Position numbers and translations under genes: made by a program. Below, in pieces: positions 44,452 to 54,168 of a stretch of DNA of 64,000 nt. Source of the DNA: JBMOKU01 sp049324315 (lineage in GTDB: Bacteria > Bacillota > Clostridia > Peptostreptococcales > Thermotaleaceae); contig JBMOKU010000007.1 of NCBI GenBank assembly GCA_049324315.1, positions 62,001 to 126,000 on the forward strand. The letters are read 5' to 3'. Under the pieces are notes generated by a model. The model was not told the origin of the DNA and did no database searches. It worked only from the letters and a program-made list of their open reading frames with translations. Within the stretch, counting starts at the first letter, position 1. Every line of letters starts with the position of its first letter.

Positions 44452-44940
44452 TCATATCGTTAAATCATTATCTGATTTTATATCAATGGCATCTTTTAAA
44501 AGTCTCTGAAGAACAGCAGCAAAGACTGCAATCACCATTGAAGCAAAAGTGAGCATTAATCCCAAGCTTATAAAACCTGTTATGTCTTCACCTTCACCTG
44601 CAAACAATATAACTCCAGATATTATTCCTACTACAATCAAGGTACTGATGGTAATTGCACAGTATTTTATATACTTCAAAGCTCTAACAGATAACTCCGA
44701 GAAGGCTTTGTTTTTGTCAATATAGCTTAAAAGTTTTAAAGACTGATACAAGGCAACGAAAAACGGTGTTACCGTTATATACGTACCTATCAAAAAGGGA
44801 TACTGCAAGTAGGCAGTCTCTGGATGTGCTGCTGCATCTCTAGCGGCTATCCCAGGCAACCAAAATATACACAAAGCAAGAACTGGAGTTCCGATAATAA
44901 AAACAGCTATCTTTAAAAAGAGTGTTGAACTATGTTTCAT
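44452..44940 (-). CDS. DUF2975 membrane protein
   Basis: 162 residues from ATG 44940 (GAGGTG precedes; the upstream ATG at 44949 is too near the site). Four hydrophobic segments: about 9-29, 44-64, 89-113 and 120-143. Pattern and the adjacent XRE gene match the DUF2975 family. Possibly senses membrane state and works with the XRE protein; no function is proven. A good promoter lies 38 bp upstream. Confidence 0.85.
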   Translation of the reverse strand: MKHSSTLFLKIAVFIIGTPVLALCIFWLPGIAARDAAAHPETAYLQYPFLIGTYITVTPFFVALYQSLKLLSYIDKNKAFSELSVRALKYIKYCAITISTLIVVGIISGVILFAGEGEDITGFISLGLMLTFASMVIAVFAAVLQRLLKDAIDIKSDNDLTI

Positions 44941-44977
44941 AAAAAGCACCTCACTTATTTATTGTTATTGTTAATTG

Positions 44978-45006
44978 ATTTTAACACACATTTTATCGTT
45001 TTACAA
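44978..45006 (-). promoter_or_regulatory. SigA-type promoter of the DUF2975-XRE unit
   Basis: Minus strand TTGTAA (45001-45006) and TAAAAT (44978-44983) with a 17-bp spacer, just ahead of the DUF2975 start. Confidence 0.65.
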
Positions 45007-45110
45007 TAAATTATTATCAATTTACGTTATATTTTTATCGTGTTAAAATATGTAATTCTCCATTAAAATTCTCGATTAAGAGGTTTATGACAAAAATCTA
45101 CCTGATAATA

Positions 45111-45154
45111 AAAAGAGGGTACTGTCTCTTAAAAATACGAAAAGACAATACCCT
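45111..45154 (-). terminator. Terminator after ppdK
   Basis: On the minus strand AGGGTATTGTCT pairs with AGACAGTACCCT (one mismatch) across a loop of about 15 nt, then CTTTTTATT. It lies 82 bp past the ppdK stop. Confidence 0.7.
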
Positions 45155-45235
45155 TACTTTACTTTATTTTATACTTAGTCTCTCAAAACCTTTGTACACA
45201 AGGCTTATACAGCTTCAACAAAATCGCTTTAAGCT

Positions 45236-47869
45236 CTATTTTGATTGGTCTTTGTTGATTACAGCGGCTCGGGCCGCGGCTAATCTTGCTATAGGTACGC
45301 GATAAGGAGAACATGATACATACTGCAGTCCCACTCTATGGCAGAAATCAATGGACTCAGGGTCACCACCGTGCTCACCGCATATACCCAGTTTGATATT
45401 CGGCCTTTCCTTCTTTCCTAGATCGATAGCAATTTCCATGAGTCTTCCTACACCTTTTTGATCTAGTCTCTGGAAAGGATCTTTTTCAAAAATTTCTTTT
45501 TTTCTATATTCTCCGATAAACTTACCGGAATCATCTCTGGAAAATGCAAATGTCATTTGCGTTAAGTCATTTGTACCAAAGGAGAAAAACTCGGCATGCT
45601 TTGCAATCTCATCAGCGGTCAGTGCTGCCCGTGGCACTTCAATCATTGTTCCTATAAGATACTCAATCTTTGTTTCATTTTCTTCGATGATTACATCAGC
45701 TGTCTTCACAATTAACGTTTTAATAATTTCCAATTCTTTTTCATGACCAATCAAAGGGACCATAATTTCAGGTTTCACATCGATGCCTTTTTGCTCTTTG
45801 ACTTCTATCGCAGCATAAATAATGGCCTTGACCTGCATCTCATATATTTCCGGATAAGTAATCGCCAAACGACAGCCTCTGTGTCCTAACATAGGGTTAA
45901 ATTCTTTTAATTCTTCAACCGTATCCTTTAATATTTTATAGTCTACACCGATCTGCAAAGACAAAAGCCTAATATCCTCTTCATTGTGCGGCAAAAATTC
46001 ATGTAATGGCGGATCAAGAAGCCTTATGGTTACCGGCCGATCTCCCATTGCTTCAAAAATACCTGCAAAATCTTCCTTTTGGAATGGCAGCAACTTTTCT
46101 AGTGCTTCCATACGTTCTTCCAAAGACTTCGCTACTATCATTTGTCTCACTGCAGGAATCCGGTTTTCCTCAAAGAACATATGCTCTGTTCGGCAAAGTC
46201 CGATGCCCTCTGCACCAAACTTGACGGCTGTCGCAGCATCCCTAGGCGTATCGGCATTTGTTCTTATTTTCAACTTCCTCAATTCATCCGCCCATCCCAT
46301 AAGCTTTCCGAAATTCCCTGACAATTCCGGTTCTCTGGTTGGAATGCTTCCAAGATATACATTACCGACATTTCCATCCAAGGATATATAATCACCTTCA
46401 TGAACGATGATATCATCTACTTTAAAATATTTATTAATCTCATCAATTCTTACTTCTCCGCATCCTGCGATACAACAGGTTCCCATTCCCCTTGCAACTA
46501 CAGCTGCATGAGAAGTCATACCACCTCTGGCTGTCAATATTCCCTGAGCAGCCACCATTCCTTCAATATCTTCCGGAGATGTTTCCAATCTTACCAGGAT
46601 TGCTTTTTCTCCTTCATTTGCAGCTTTCACAACATCATGGGCATGAAAGTAAACTCTTCCTGTTGCCGCACCCGGAGAAGCCGGGAGCCCTTGGGCTATT
46701 TGTGCTGCCTCTTGCAATGCCTTTTCATCAAAGGTAGGATGCAGCAATTGATCTAACTGCATTGGTTCAATCCTCATGATCGCCGTTTCTTTGTCTATGA
46801 TATTCTCGTCAACCATATCTACTGCGATATTAATGGCAGCTGCTGCGGTTCTCTTGCCATTTCTTGTTTGTAAAAGGTAAAGCTTGCTGTTTTCAATGGT
46901 AAATTCTATATCCTGCATGTCTTTGTAGTGATTTTCCAATAGGTCTGCAACATCTACGAATTGTTGATACGCTTCGGGCATTACACTTTGAAGCTGCGAT
47001 ATAGGCTGTGGTGTTCGAATTCCGGCAACAACATCTTCACCCTGTGCATTCATCAGAAATTCGCCAAATAACTTCTTCTCTCCCGTAGCAGGATTTCTTG
47101 TAAAAGCTACACCTGTTCCCGAAGTATTTCCCATATTACCGAAAACCATGGATTGGATATTTACTGCTGTTCCCAGATGGGAAGGTATATCATTCAGATC
47201 GCGATAAACGATGGCTCTAGGGTTATTCCAGGAATTAAATACTGCCTTAACAGCCATAATCAACTGCTCATTAGGGTCTTGTGGAAACTCTTTTCGCGTT
47301 TCTTTTTTTACAAGATCTTTATAATTCATAATGATATTTTTTAAATTGTCTACAGTAAGTTCTGTATCAAGCTCTATTTGATGCTGCTCCTTTTCGTGAT
47401 CCATAATATGGTCAAATTTATATTTAGGAATTTCCAACACCACATCACCAAACATCTGGATGAATCTTCGATAACTGTCATAGGCAAATCTTTCGTTTTC
47501 TGTAGCCTTCGCCATTCCTACAACAGTTTCATCGTTTAATCCAAGATTAAGAATCGTATCCATCATACCGGGCATAGAAAACACCGCCCCAGAGCGAACG
47601 GAAACAAGAAGTGGATTTTGAATATCTCCAAATTTCTTTTCAATAGCAGTTTCTAGATTTCTCAGATTTTCAAAAATTTGCTTCAAAATATCATCAAGAA
47701 TCTGTCTGCCATCTTCATAATACTTATTACATGCTTCCGTTGAAATGGTGAACCCTGGAGGTACAGGAAGTCCAATCTTTGTCATTTCAGCAAGATTGGC
47801 ACCCTTGCCGCCTAACAGCGTTTTCATTTCTTTGCTGCCCTCATGGAATGCATATACAAACTTTTTCAT
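45236..47869 (-). CDS. ppdK: Pyruvate, phosphate dikinase
   Basis: 877 residues, full length. Interconverts pyruvate + ATP + Pi with PEP + AMP + PPi. N-terminal ATP-grasp (GGKGANLAEMTKIGLPVPPGFT, RSGAVFSMPGMMDTILNLG), central phosphohistidine domain with GGMTSHAAVVARGMGTCCI, C-terminal PEP-binding barrel (LRTNADTP-like IRTNADTPRDA, GLCRTEHMFF, SFGTNDLTQMTF, GICGEHGGDP). Immediately upstream lie its regulatory kinase/phosphatase and a CcpN-like repressor on the same strand, a typical control module for gluconeogenic or glycolytic PPDK in Firmicutes. Confidence 0.98.
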   Translation of the reverse strand: MKKFVYAFHEGSKEMKTLLGGKGANLAEMTKIGLPVPPGFTISTEACNKYYEDGRQILDDILKQIFENLRNLETAIEKKFGDIQNPLLVSVRSGAVFSMPGMMDTILNLGLNDETVVGMAKATENERFAYDSYRRFIQMFGDVVLEIPKYKFDHIMDHEKEQHQIELDTELTVDNLKNIIMNYKDLVKKETRKEFPQDPNEQLIMAVKAVFNSWNNPRAIVYRDLNDIPSHLGTAVNIQSMVFGNMGNTSGTGVAFTRNPATGEKKLFGEFLMNAQGEDVVAGIRTPQPISQLQSVMPEAYQQFVDVADLLENHYKDMQDIEFTIENSKLYLLQTRNGKRTAAAAINIAVDMVDENIIDKETAIMRIEPMQLDQLLHPTFDEKALQEAAQIAQGLPASPGAATGRVYFHAHDVVKAANEGEKAILVRLETSPEDIEGMVAAQGILTARGGMTSHAAVVARGMGTCCIAGCGEVRIDEINKYFKVDDIIVHEGDYISLDGNVGNVYLGSIPTREPELSGNFGKLMGWADELRKLKIRTNADTPRDAATAVKFGAEGIGLCRTEHMFFEENRIPAVRQMIVAKSLEERMEALEKLLPFQKEDFAGIFEAMGDRPVTIRLLDPPLHEFLPHNEEDIRLLSLQIGVDYKILKDTVEELKEFNPMLGHRGCRLAITYPEIYEMQVKAIIYAAIEVKEQKGIDVKPEIMVPLIGHEKELEIIKTLIVKTADVIIEENETKIEYLIGTMIEVPRAALTADEIAKHAEFFSFGTNDLTQMTFAFSRDDSGKFIGEYRKKEIFEKDPFQRLDQKGVGRLMEIAIDLGKKERPNIKLGICGEHGGDPESIDFCHRVGLQYVSCSPYRVPIARLAAARAAVINKDQSK

Positions 47870-47896
47870 ATTTTATTTACACCCCTTTATCTTGAA

Positions 47897-48724
47897 TTAT
47901 CTATCTTGCTTGTCAACATTTTGCTTCATGATCTCAAGAATAATGCTGGCACTTTCTTCTACCGCCTTTGTAGATACATCGATAATTGGACATCCAAGTC
48001 TTTTCATTAGTGCCTCAGCATAGTCCAGTTCTTCCAAAATCCTATTCATGTTCGCATAATTTGCTTCATTTTTAAGCCCTAAAGCTTTCAAACGTTCTTG
48101 TCTGATTTCATTAAGTTTGATCGGGTTCGTAGTCAATCCAATAATTTTTCTAGCAGATACCTCGAAAAGCTCTTTCGGAACCGGAACTTCCGGAACAAGA
48201 GGTATATTCGCTACCTTGAGATTTTTATGGGCAAGATACATACTTAGAGGTGTTTTTGATGTCCTTGAAACCCCTAAAAGAATAATATCTGCTTTTTTTA
48301 ATCCTCTTGGGTCTTTTCCATCATCATATTTAACGGCAAATTCAATAGCCTCGATTTTCTTAAAGTATTTTTCGTCGAGCTTTCTGATAAGCCCCGGTTC
48401 TTTTCTAGGTTCAGCCTTTAAAACATCACTTAATGAATCCAGAATAGGCGTCATGATATCGATAATCGGTACATGGTATGTACTTGCCAATTCCATCATT
48501 GCTTTTCTTAAAAAGGGCACCACCATGGTAAAGACGACAATACAATTTTCATGAGATGCCTCCATAAAAATCTCTTTTATTTGTTCTTCGTCAGATATAT
48601 ATGGAAATTTTCTTGTTTCAAAATCCTTACATTCAAACTGGCTAATAGCTGCCTTTATAACTTGTTCAGCAGTTTCACCAATGGAGTCAGATACCACATA
48701 AATTACGAGTTTCTCATTAAGCAT
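47897..48724 (-). CDS. ppsR: Pyruvate phosphate dikinase regulatory protein (DUF299)
   Basis: 275 residues. Bifunctional ADP-dependent kinase and phosphorylase that switches PPDK off and on by threonine phosphorylation next to the catalytic His. Family hallmarks: YVVSDSIGETAEQVIKAA at the N-terminus, P-loop-like ILLGVSRTSKTPLSMYLAHK, and VPKELFEVSARKIIGLTTNP. ATG 48724; 27 bp separate it from ppdK, so both are co-expressed, with the CcpN-like gene 15 bp upstream. Confidence 0.96.
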   Translation of the reverse strand: MLNEKLVIYVVSDSIGETAEQVIKAAISQFECKDFETRKFPYISDEEQIKEIFMEASHENCIVVFTMVVPFLRKAMMELASTYHVPIIDIMTPILDSLSDVLKAEPRKEPGLIRKLDEKYFKKIEAIEFAVKYDDGKDPRGLKKADIILLGVSRTSKTPLSMYLAHKNLKVANIPLVPEVPVPKELFEVSARKIIGLTTNPIKLNEIRQERLKALGLKNEANYANMNRILEELDYAEALMKRLGCPIIDVSTKAVEESASIILEIMKQNVDKQDR

Positions 48725-48739
48725 TTAAATCTCCCTTCC

Positions 48740-49378
48740 TCAAGCTCTTGCCATCTCGACAAATAATCTTGTAATGTTGGTTTTCGATATTCTTCCTATT
48801 ACTTTATAACACTCCTTCTGATTGATCATCATCTTTTCTGTGACCGGTAGACTGTCCACTTCATGTTCTATGATTTTTATAGCCGCTTCTAATGCTGTCT
48901 CATCCGGATGGGTCATGATAATGTTGGGCATTCTTGTCATAATTAAGCCCACTGGAACTTTATTGATATCCGTTCCTCCCATAATGCTTTTCAAAAAGTC
49001 CTTCCTGGATACTACGCCAGTAAGACATCCTTTGGACAGAACATATATGGTGCCTACATCTTCTAAAAATAAGGATACGATGGCATCATACAACGTGGTC
49101 TGTTCATCAATAAGTACAGGAATGGATTGAATGTCCTTGACCTTTGTCTTTCTAATATGCTCGGATACGATATTCACTGTACTGTCTCCACAATAAAAAT
49201 AGCCAACCTTCGGTCTTGCATCCAAGATGCCCGACATGGTTAAGATGGCCAAATCTGGCCTTAATGTGGCCCTGGTAACATTCAACATTTGTGCAATGTG
49301 TTCACTGGTAATTGGTTCATTCGCTTTTACAATATCAATAATTTTCTGCTGTCTGTCTGTAAGTTGGATAGGTATCAC
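48740..49378 (-). CDS. ccpN: CcpN-like transcriptional repressor (HTH plus CBS pair)
   Basis: 212 residues. N-terminal winged helix ITSEHIAQMLNVTRATLRPDLAIL (residues about 18-42), then two CBS domains (TLYDAIVSLFLEDVGTIYVLSKG and ETALEAAIKIIEHEVDSLPVTE). In Bacillus, CcpN (YqzB) with its partner YqfL represses gluconeogenic genes when ATP is high. Here the same pair stands in front of ppdK, so this protein probably controls the ppsR-ppdK operon. Start ATG/ATA region at 49378 with AAAGAGGTG. The 219 bp upstream are gene-free apart from the glyS terminator. Confidence 0.9.
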   Translation of the reverse strand: MIPIQLTDRQQKIIDIVKANEPITSEHIAQMLNVTRATLRPDLAILTMSGILDARPKVGYFYCGDSTVNIVSEHIRKTKVKDIQSIPVLIDEQTTLYDAIVSLFLEDVGTIYVLSKGCLTGVVSRKDFLKSIMGGTDINKVPVGLIMTRMPNIIMTHPDETALEAAIKIIEHEVDSLPVTEKMMINQKECYKVIGRISKTNITRLFVEMARA

Positions 49379-49521
49379 CTCTTTATCATAAATCCTCTCT
49401 AATTGTGTTATACTATTTATTTTTATGCTATATTATATGCCTTTATTGTAGCAAAAAGAATCACATATGGCTATATTTTTTTCGAAAAAATTTTAAAAAT
49501 CTATTCTGTATCTCTGGTTAA

Positions 49522-49582
49522 TAGAAAATAGACAATTCTATTACTTTTTATTCGTCTTTTCAAGTAATGAATTGTCTATTCT
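49522..49582 (-). terminator. Long hairpin terminator after glyS
   Basis: AGAATAGACAATTC pairs with GAATTGTCTATTTTCT, extended inward by ATTACTT/AAGTAAT, giving a stem of about 20 bp with small bulges. It begins 15 bp past the glyS stop. Confidence 0.72.
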
Positions 49583-49596
49583 TCAATCTTTATTTT

Positions 49597-50988
49597 TTAA
49601 AAAATCATTCTTTCTTCAATATACTTCTCCAAGTCGTCTATTTTAATACGAATTTGCTCCATTGTATCTCTATCACGAACTGTAACCGATTGATCTTCTA
49701 GTGAGTCAAAATCGAAAGTTATGCAGAAAGGCGTTCCAATTTCATCATGTCTTCTATAACGCTTTCCGATACTGCCGGATTCATCGTAATCAACCATAAA
49801 TTTCTTAGATAGGTTTTCGTGTAATGCAAGGGCTTGATCACTTAATTTTTTCGTTAATGGAAGTACTGCTGCTTTAAAAGGCGCTAAAGCGGGATGGAAT
49901 TTTAATACACTCCGTGTTGTTCCATCTTCTAATGCTTCTTCTTCATAAGCGTCAATTAAGAAAGCTAACGTTACCCGATCGGCACCTAAAGATGGTTCAA
50001 TGCAGTAAGGAACATATTTTTCATTTGTCACTGGATCTTGATAAGTGAAATCAACACCGGAATGCTGGCTGTGCTGTTTTAAGTCAAAATCAGTACGGTC
50101 TGCAATTCCCCATAGTTCTCCCCAGCCGAATGGAAATTTATATTCTAAGTCAGTCGTGGCATTGCTGTAGTGGGACAGCTCTTCTTTATCGTGATCTCTC
50201 ATCTTTACATTCTCAGGGTTCATGTTTAAACGATACAGCCAATTAATACAAAAATCCTTCCAGTAATGAAACCATTGAATATCTTCTCCGGGTTTGCAAA
50301 AGAACTCTAACTCCATTTGTTCAAATTCACGGGTTCTAAAAGTAAAGTTTCCTGGCGTAATTTCATTTCTAAAAGATTTTCCAATTTGGCCGATTCCAAA
50401 AGGTACTTTTTTTCTACTGGTCCGAAGTACATTTTTAAAGTTCACAAATATACCTTGCGCCGTCTCAGGTCTTAAGAAGATTTCAGCCTTTGAATCTTCT
50501 GTAACACCTTGGAAGGTTTTAAACATCAAGTTAAATTGGCGTATTTTTGTGAAATTTACAGCACCACACTCAGGGCATTTAATCTGCTTGTCTATTATAT
50601 ATGACTCCATTTTATCATTAGGCCATCCATCCACGGTAACCTCTTCAGCTTCATTCTCTTTTACATAATCTTCAATTAGCTTATCGGCTCTATATCTTGC
50701 TTTACATTCTTTACAATCCAATAGGGGATCATTAAAACCGCCAACGTGTCCTGACGCCACCCATGTTTGGGGATTCATCAGGATAGCCGAATCAAGGCCT
50801 ACATTATAGGGCGATTCTTGGATAAACTTTTTCCACCAAGCCTTTTTAACATTGTTTTTTAATTCTACACCTAATGGTCCATAATCCCACGTATTTGCCA
50901 ATCCTCCGTATATTTCTGACCCAGGGAACACGAATCCTCTTGATTTAGCTAAAGCAACAATCTTATCCATGGTCTTTTCAGTTGTCAT
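49597..50988 (-). CDS. glyS: Glycyl-tRNA synthetase, single-chain (alpha2) class
   Basis: 463 residues. Class II synthetase that charges tRNA-Gly. Motif 1 region [24 protein letters not shown], motif 2 [34 protein letters not shown], motif 3 [18 protein letters not shown] zinc-binding pair [11 protein letters not shown] and CPECGAVNF is present. The C-terminal anticodon-binding domain includes [18 protein letters not shown] 50988 after GAGGAATGACAC. A glycine T-box leader precedes it, so expression depends on uncharged tRNA-Gly. Confidence 0.97.
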   Translation of the reverse strand: MTTEKTMDKIVALAKSRGFVFPGSEIYGGLANTWDYGPLGVELKNNVKKAWWKKFIQESPYNVGLDSAILMNPQTWVASGHVGGFNDPLLDCKECKARYRADKLIEDYVKENEAEEVTVDGWPNDKMESYIIDKQIKCPECGAVNFTKIRQFNLMFKTFQGVTEDSKAEIFLRPETAQGIFVNFKNVLRTSRKKVPFGIGQIGKSFRNEITPGNFTFRTREFEQMELEFFCKPGEDIQWFHYWKDFCINWLYRLNMNPENVKMRDHDKEELSHYSNATTDLEYKFPFGWGELWGIADRTDFDLKQHSQHSGVDFTYQDPVTNEKYVPYCIEPSLGADRVTLAFLIDAYEEEALEDGTTRSVLKFHPALAPFKAAVLPLTKKLSDQALALHENLSKKFMVDYDESGSIGKRYRRHDEIGTPFCITFDFDSLEDQSVTVRDRDTMEQIRIKIDDLEKYIEERMIF

Positions 50989-51015
50989 GTGTCATTCCTC
51001 CTAAAAATTTTTTTA

Positions 51016-51230
51016 AAAATAAAAAAGCCAATCATCCCTAAATATAAGGGACGAAAGGCTTTTGCTTCCGCGGTTCCACCCTAGTTGATACAACAAGTAT
51101 CCTCTTAGAAAGTACGCACTCAAGAGTTCCCTTCATTATAGCATTATATCGGTATTCCAGCACCACCGACTCTCTAGAATAATAGACTATAATTACTCCT
51201 CTCTATCACTGTGCTCTATATTTTTTTATG
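51016..51230 (-). promoter_or_regulatory. T-box riboswitch (glycine) in the glyS leader
   Basis: On the minus strand the T-box sequence AGGGTGGAACCGCGG (complement at 51068-51082) precedes a terminator (51021-51064: AAAGCC/GGCTTT around GTCCCT/AGGGAT, then TTTTTT). Stem I carries the GAGGAGTAA AG-box and the GGTGGTGCTGGAATACC apical pieces. The specifier candidate is GGG or GGA in GAAGGGAACTC; both are glycine codons, consistent with the downstream glyS. Uncharged tRNA-Gly should stabilise the antiterminator. Confidence 0.93.
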
Positions 51231-51259
51231 ATTTTATCATATCATACTTCGCCTGTAAA
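51231..51259 (-). promoter_or_regulatory. Promoter of the T-box/glyS transcript
   Basis: TTTACA (51254-51259) and TAAAAT (51231-51236) on the minus strand, 17 bp apart, immediately before the T-box leader. Confidence 0.68.
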
Positions 51260-51278
51260 GATAGAATGCATGATTTTG

Positions 51279-51803
51279 CTATTCTTCTTTATCTTCTTCT
51301 GTTTCTTTCTTCTCAAAGTTCACTTCTTTTTTGTCGCAAGCCTCTTTCGCCACTTTATCCCTTACTTCTTCCATTTTTGACTTGACATTTTTTAACGTAT
51401 CTTCAGCCATTTCATTCAAATCAACAACTTCTCCATCGGTTTTCACAATTTCGATTCTGCACTTCGTTGCCAAGGCAGATAATACACCTACCATCGCAAT
51501 GGGTGGAGATAATACTGCACCAATAGCACCGGCTGTAACAGGTATGTTCATAATAACGTCATTATCTTTTTTAAGTACAATCTTCGTAACGTTTCCTTTT
51601 TTCACGATTGTCTTCAACTTCTCCAAAACCTCATTGCCCGCTTCAGAAATATTGTCCTTCCAGTTAACGTTCTGTCTTTCCTCAATATGAATAATAGCAT
51701 CCACAACATTTCCTTCTGTTGCCTCTAAAGCTTCCTTTGCCTCTTTATACGTTACTCCTGTTCGCTCTCTGACAGCATCAATTTTTTCCAAGCTAATTTC
51801 CAT
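51279..51803 (-). CDS. DUF4342 protein with N-terminal UBA-like domain
   Basis: 174 residues. The N-terminal 45 residues (VRERTGVTYKEAKEALEATEGNVVDAIIHIE) form a UBA/EF-Ts-like three-helix domain. A DUF4342 domain follows (KKDNDVIMNIPVTAGAIGAVLSPPIAMVGVLSAL), with one hydrophobic segment, and the tail is acidic and lysine-rich. ATG 51803 after GGAGGGATTACC. Function unknown; it lies directly behind recO. Confidence 0.85.
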   Translation of the reverse strand: MEISLEKIDAVRERTGVTYKEAKEALEATEGNVVDAIIHIEERQNVNWKDNISEAGNEVLEKLKTIVKKGNVTKIVLKKDNDVIMNIPVTAGAIGAVLSPPIAMVGVLSALATKCRIEIVKTDGEVVDLNEMAEDTLKNVKSKMEEVRDKVAKEACDKKEVNFEKKETEEDKEE

Positions 51804-51822
51804 GGTAATCCCTCCTAATCAT

Positions 51823-52578
51823 TTATTTACTATTATTATTGATAAGGTTAAGAAAATCTAAACTGTTAAACTTCGTTCGTTCCAAATGTGTGCCAATATA
51901 CTGCCTCATTATTTTTTCTAATTCAAGTAAAATATATTCTTTAATTCTTAAGCGCTTTAAACTTGAAAAATCCGTTTCTAACAAGTAGTTCATAACATTT
52001 AGAGTCGTTTTAGATATTCTCGAAACAGCAAAGCCCTCTTCACAGCAAACACCACAAAGAACACCGCCTTCCTCAGGATGAAAAAACGCAGATTCGCCAA
52101 TTTCCTTGCCACATTGAACGCATTTGTCTAACACAGGCTTCAAGCCTGAATAATTTAAAAGCTTTAACTCAAATGCCTTTGTGATGATCTGAAAATTATC
52201 ATCCATCGTAGAAAGCTCTTGAAGACATCTCAATAATGTTTCGAAAAGTCTATTATTTGTTTGTCCTTCTGTGATCACAGTCCCAGTTAATTCAAGTATG
52301 TATGAAGCATAGGCTAATCTGTCAACATTTTCCCTCAGCTTGTAAAATGATTGTTTTATATCAATCTGGGAGATTTGATAAAGCTCTTTTCCTTTAAAGA
52401 GTACAAATTCACCATAAGAAAATACCTGTGCTCCCAAAGAATACTTTCCTCTTTGTCTATAGGCCCCCTTTGCCACGCCTTGTATCTTTCCCATCTTTCT
52501 TGAAAAAATCGTTAGAATAGCATCGCCTTCGCCAAACTTATTCTGTTTTAAGACCACACCTTCGGTCTTTAAAAGCAT
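51823..52578 (-). CDS. recO: DNA repair protein RecO
   Basis: 251 residues. N-terminal OB-fold (LLKTEGVVLKQNKFGEGDAILTIFSRKMGKIQGVAKGAYR), helical middle and a zinc finger, CVQCGKEIG then CGVCCEEGF. RecO helps RecA load at gaps and breaks. ATG 52578 after GAGGTG. The short yqzL-like gene ends 4 bp upstream, matching the era-yqzL-recO order of Firmicutes. Confidence 0.95.
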   Translation of the reverse strand: MLLKTEGVVLKQNKFGEGDAILTIFSRKMGKIQGVAKGAYRQRGKYSLGAQVFSYGEFVLFKGKELYQISQIDIKQSFYKLRENVDRLAYASYILELTGTVITEGQTNNRLFETLLRCLQELSTMDDNFQIITKAFELKLLNYSGLKPVLDKCVQCGKEIGESAFFHPEEGGVLCGVCCEEGFAVSRISKTTLNVMNYLLETDFSSLKRLRIKEYILLELEKIMRQYIGTHLERTKFNSLDFLNLINNNSK

Positions 52579-52582
52579 TTCA

Positions 52583-52726
52583 TCACCTCAAAGCAAAATC
52601 ATCCTTTGATATTTCTTCCATCGGTAATTCTTCTGTTTTTGATATACCTTCTAAACTTTTATACGATAAATAAGCTTCTATGTCTCCTGTATTTAAAAAA
52701 ATATTCCAAAAAATTTTATCAAACAC
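52583..52726 (-). CDS. YqzL-like small protein (47 aa)
   Basis: GTG 52726 after AAAGGGGATC. The product starts VFDKIFWNIFLNTGDIEAYL and continues SYKSLEGI; the pattern F-x3-TG-x-I-x-AYL-x-YK is that of the YqzL family, short proteins conserved between era and recO in Firmicutes, exactly the position here. It ends in an acidic stretch and the stop overlaps the recO ribosome-binding site. Function unknown. Confidence 0.78.
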   Translation of the reverse strand: MFDKIFWNIFLNTGDIEAYLSYKSLEGISKTEELPMEEISKDDFALR

Positions 52727-52850
52727 CCTATGATCCCCTTTCTATAGTATAGTCCATAGTTTATTTTTTTCTAGGGTAGGGTGTCTATATACAATACAAA
52801 TTTTGTTATTCTTTTAAAAGATTGTTATTTTCATTTCTTTTTTAAATACA

Positions 52851-53741
52851 TTATGACTTATATCCGAGATCATACAAGACATTGGAGCTGTCCCGCCAAT
52901 TCTCCTTGACTTTTACCCAAAGTTCAAGATATATTTTGGAACCCAACAGTCTTTCCATATCTTCTCTGGCACTTTTACCAATTCCTTTAAGCTTTCTCCC
53001 ATTTTTACCAATAATGATACCCTTATGGGATTTTCTCTCACAATAAATCGTTGCATGAATATCTACAATCTCTTGATTTCCTCTTTTCTTCATCGATTCA
53101 ACCTCAACGGCAACACCATGGGGTACCTCTTCCTCCAGGTAGTGAAGAAGCTTTTCTCGAATAATCTCACTAACAATTACCTTTTCAGGTTGATCCGTAA
53201 TCATGTCTGATGGGAAATACTGTGGTCCTTCGGGCAGCAGTGCCACAATTTTATCCAGTAATTTGGAAAGATTCTTATTTTGTAAGGCAGATATCCCTAT
53301 AATATCTTCAAATATTCCAACTTCTCTATATAGATGATATAGTTTTTCAAAATCATCCGGCGGAATTTTATCAATTTTGTTAATCAATAGAAATATAGGT
53401 GTTTTTACGGTTTGGAGCATTTCAATAATATATCGTTCACCAGGTCCCATATCTGCGGTGTCATCAACAACAAACAATATAACATCCACTTCGTTAAGGG
53501 TTTGTTGTGCAGACTTTACCATAAACTCTCCCAATTTGTTTTTAGGTTTATGAATACCAGGGGTATCAAGAAAAACAATTTGGTAGTCCTCTCTCGTAAA
53601 GATTGTCTGAATCTTATTTCTAGTGGTTTGGGGCTTATCCGACATAATCGCAATCTTTTCGCCGATAATCTGATTCATAAGCGTAGATTTACCTACATTC
53701 GGTCTTCCAACAATCGTAACAAATCCTGATTTGAATTTCAT
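52851..53741 (-). CDS. era: GTPase Era
   Basis: 296 residues. GTPase that binds the 3' end of 16S rRNA during 30S maturation. G1 VGRPNVGKSTLMNQIIG, G3 DTPGIHKPKNKLGEFM, G4 INKIDKI and G5 ISALQNKN. The KH domain near the C-terminus includes IIGKNGRKLKGIGKSAREDME. ATG 53741 after AAAGGAGAAAG. Between cdd upstream and yqzL-recO downstream. Confidence 0.98.
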   Translation of the reverse strand: MKFKSGFVTIVGRPNVGKSTLMNQIIGEKIAIMSDKPQTTRNKIQTIFTREDYQIVFLDTPGIHKPKNKLGEFMVKSAQQTLNEVDVILFVVDDTADMGPGERYIIEMLQTVKTPIFLLINKIDKIPPDDFEKLYHLYREVGIFEDIIGISALQNKNLSKLLDKIVALLPEGPQYFPSDMITDQPEKVIVSEIIREKLLHYLEEEVPHGVAVEVESMKKRGNQEIVDIHATIYCERKSHKGIIIGKNGRKLKGIGKSAREDMERLLGSKIYLELWVKVKENWRDSSNVLYDLGYKS

Positions 53742-53757
53742 TCGTTATCTTTCTCCT

Positions 53758-54153
53758 TTATTCGCCTAAGTCTTTTTTCGTAAAAGAATGGGGAAACAGA
53801 TCTTGTATTGAATATTTTTTGTATTCACCATTGGCATTTCCAACGATGATCTTAATATCACTACCAAATTCCGCTATGACCTGTCTGCAGATCCCGCAGG
53901 GAAATGTATACTCATCAGTATCACTAGTCACAGCAATGGCCTCAAAATCTGTATATCCCTCTGATACAGCTTTAAAAATCGCGGTTCTTTCAGCACAATT
54001 TGTGCCACCATAGGAAGCACATTCTACGTTGCAACCGGTAAACACTTCTCCACTTTTTGTTATTAATGCAGCGCCTACTCTAAACTTAGAATAGGGTACA
54101 TAAGCAAATTCTTTTGCTCCCTCAGCATGCTGCAGCAGTTCTCTATCTTCCAT
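53758..54153 (-). CDS. cdd: Cytidine deaminase
   Basis: 131 residues. Converts cytidine and deoxycytidine to uridine forms. Zinc and catalytic motifs: VECASYGGTNCAERTAIFKA (CAE with Cys and Glu) and FPCGICRQVIAEFG (PCGxC). FRVGAALITKSGEVFTGCNVE is the substrate loop. ATG 54153 after AAGGAGAG; 16 bp upstream of era, as in many Firmicutes. Confidence 0.96.
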   Translation of the reverse strand: MEDRELLQHAEGAKEFAYVPYSKFRVGAALITKSGEVFTGCNVECASYGGTNCAERTAIFKAVSEGYTDFEAIAVTSDTDEYTFPCGICRQVIAEFGSDIKIIVGNANGEYKKYSIQDLFPHSFTKKDLGE

Positions 54154-54168
54154 ATCATTCTCTCCTTA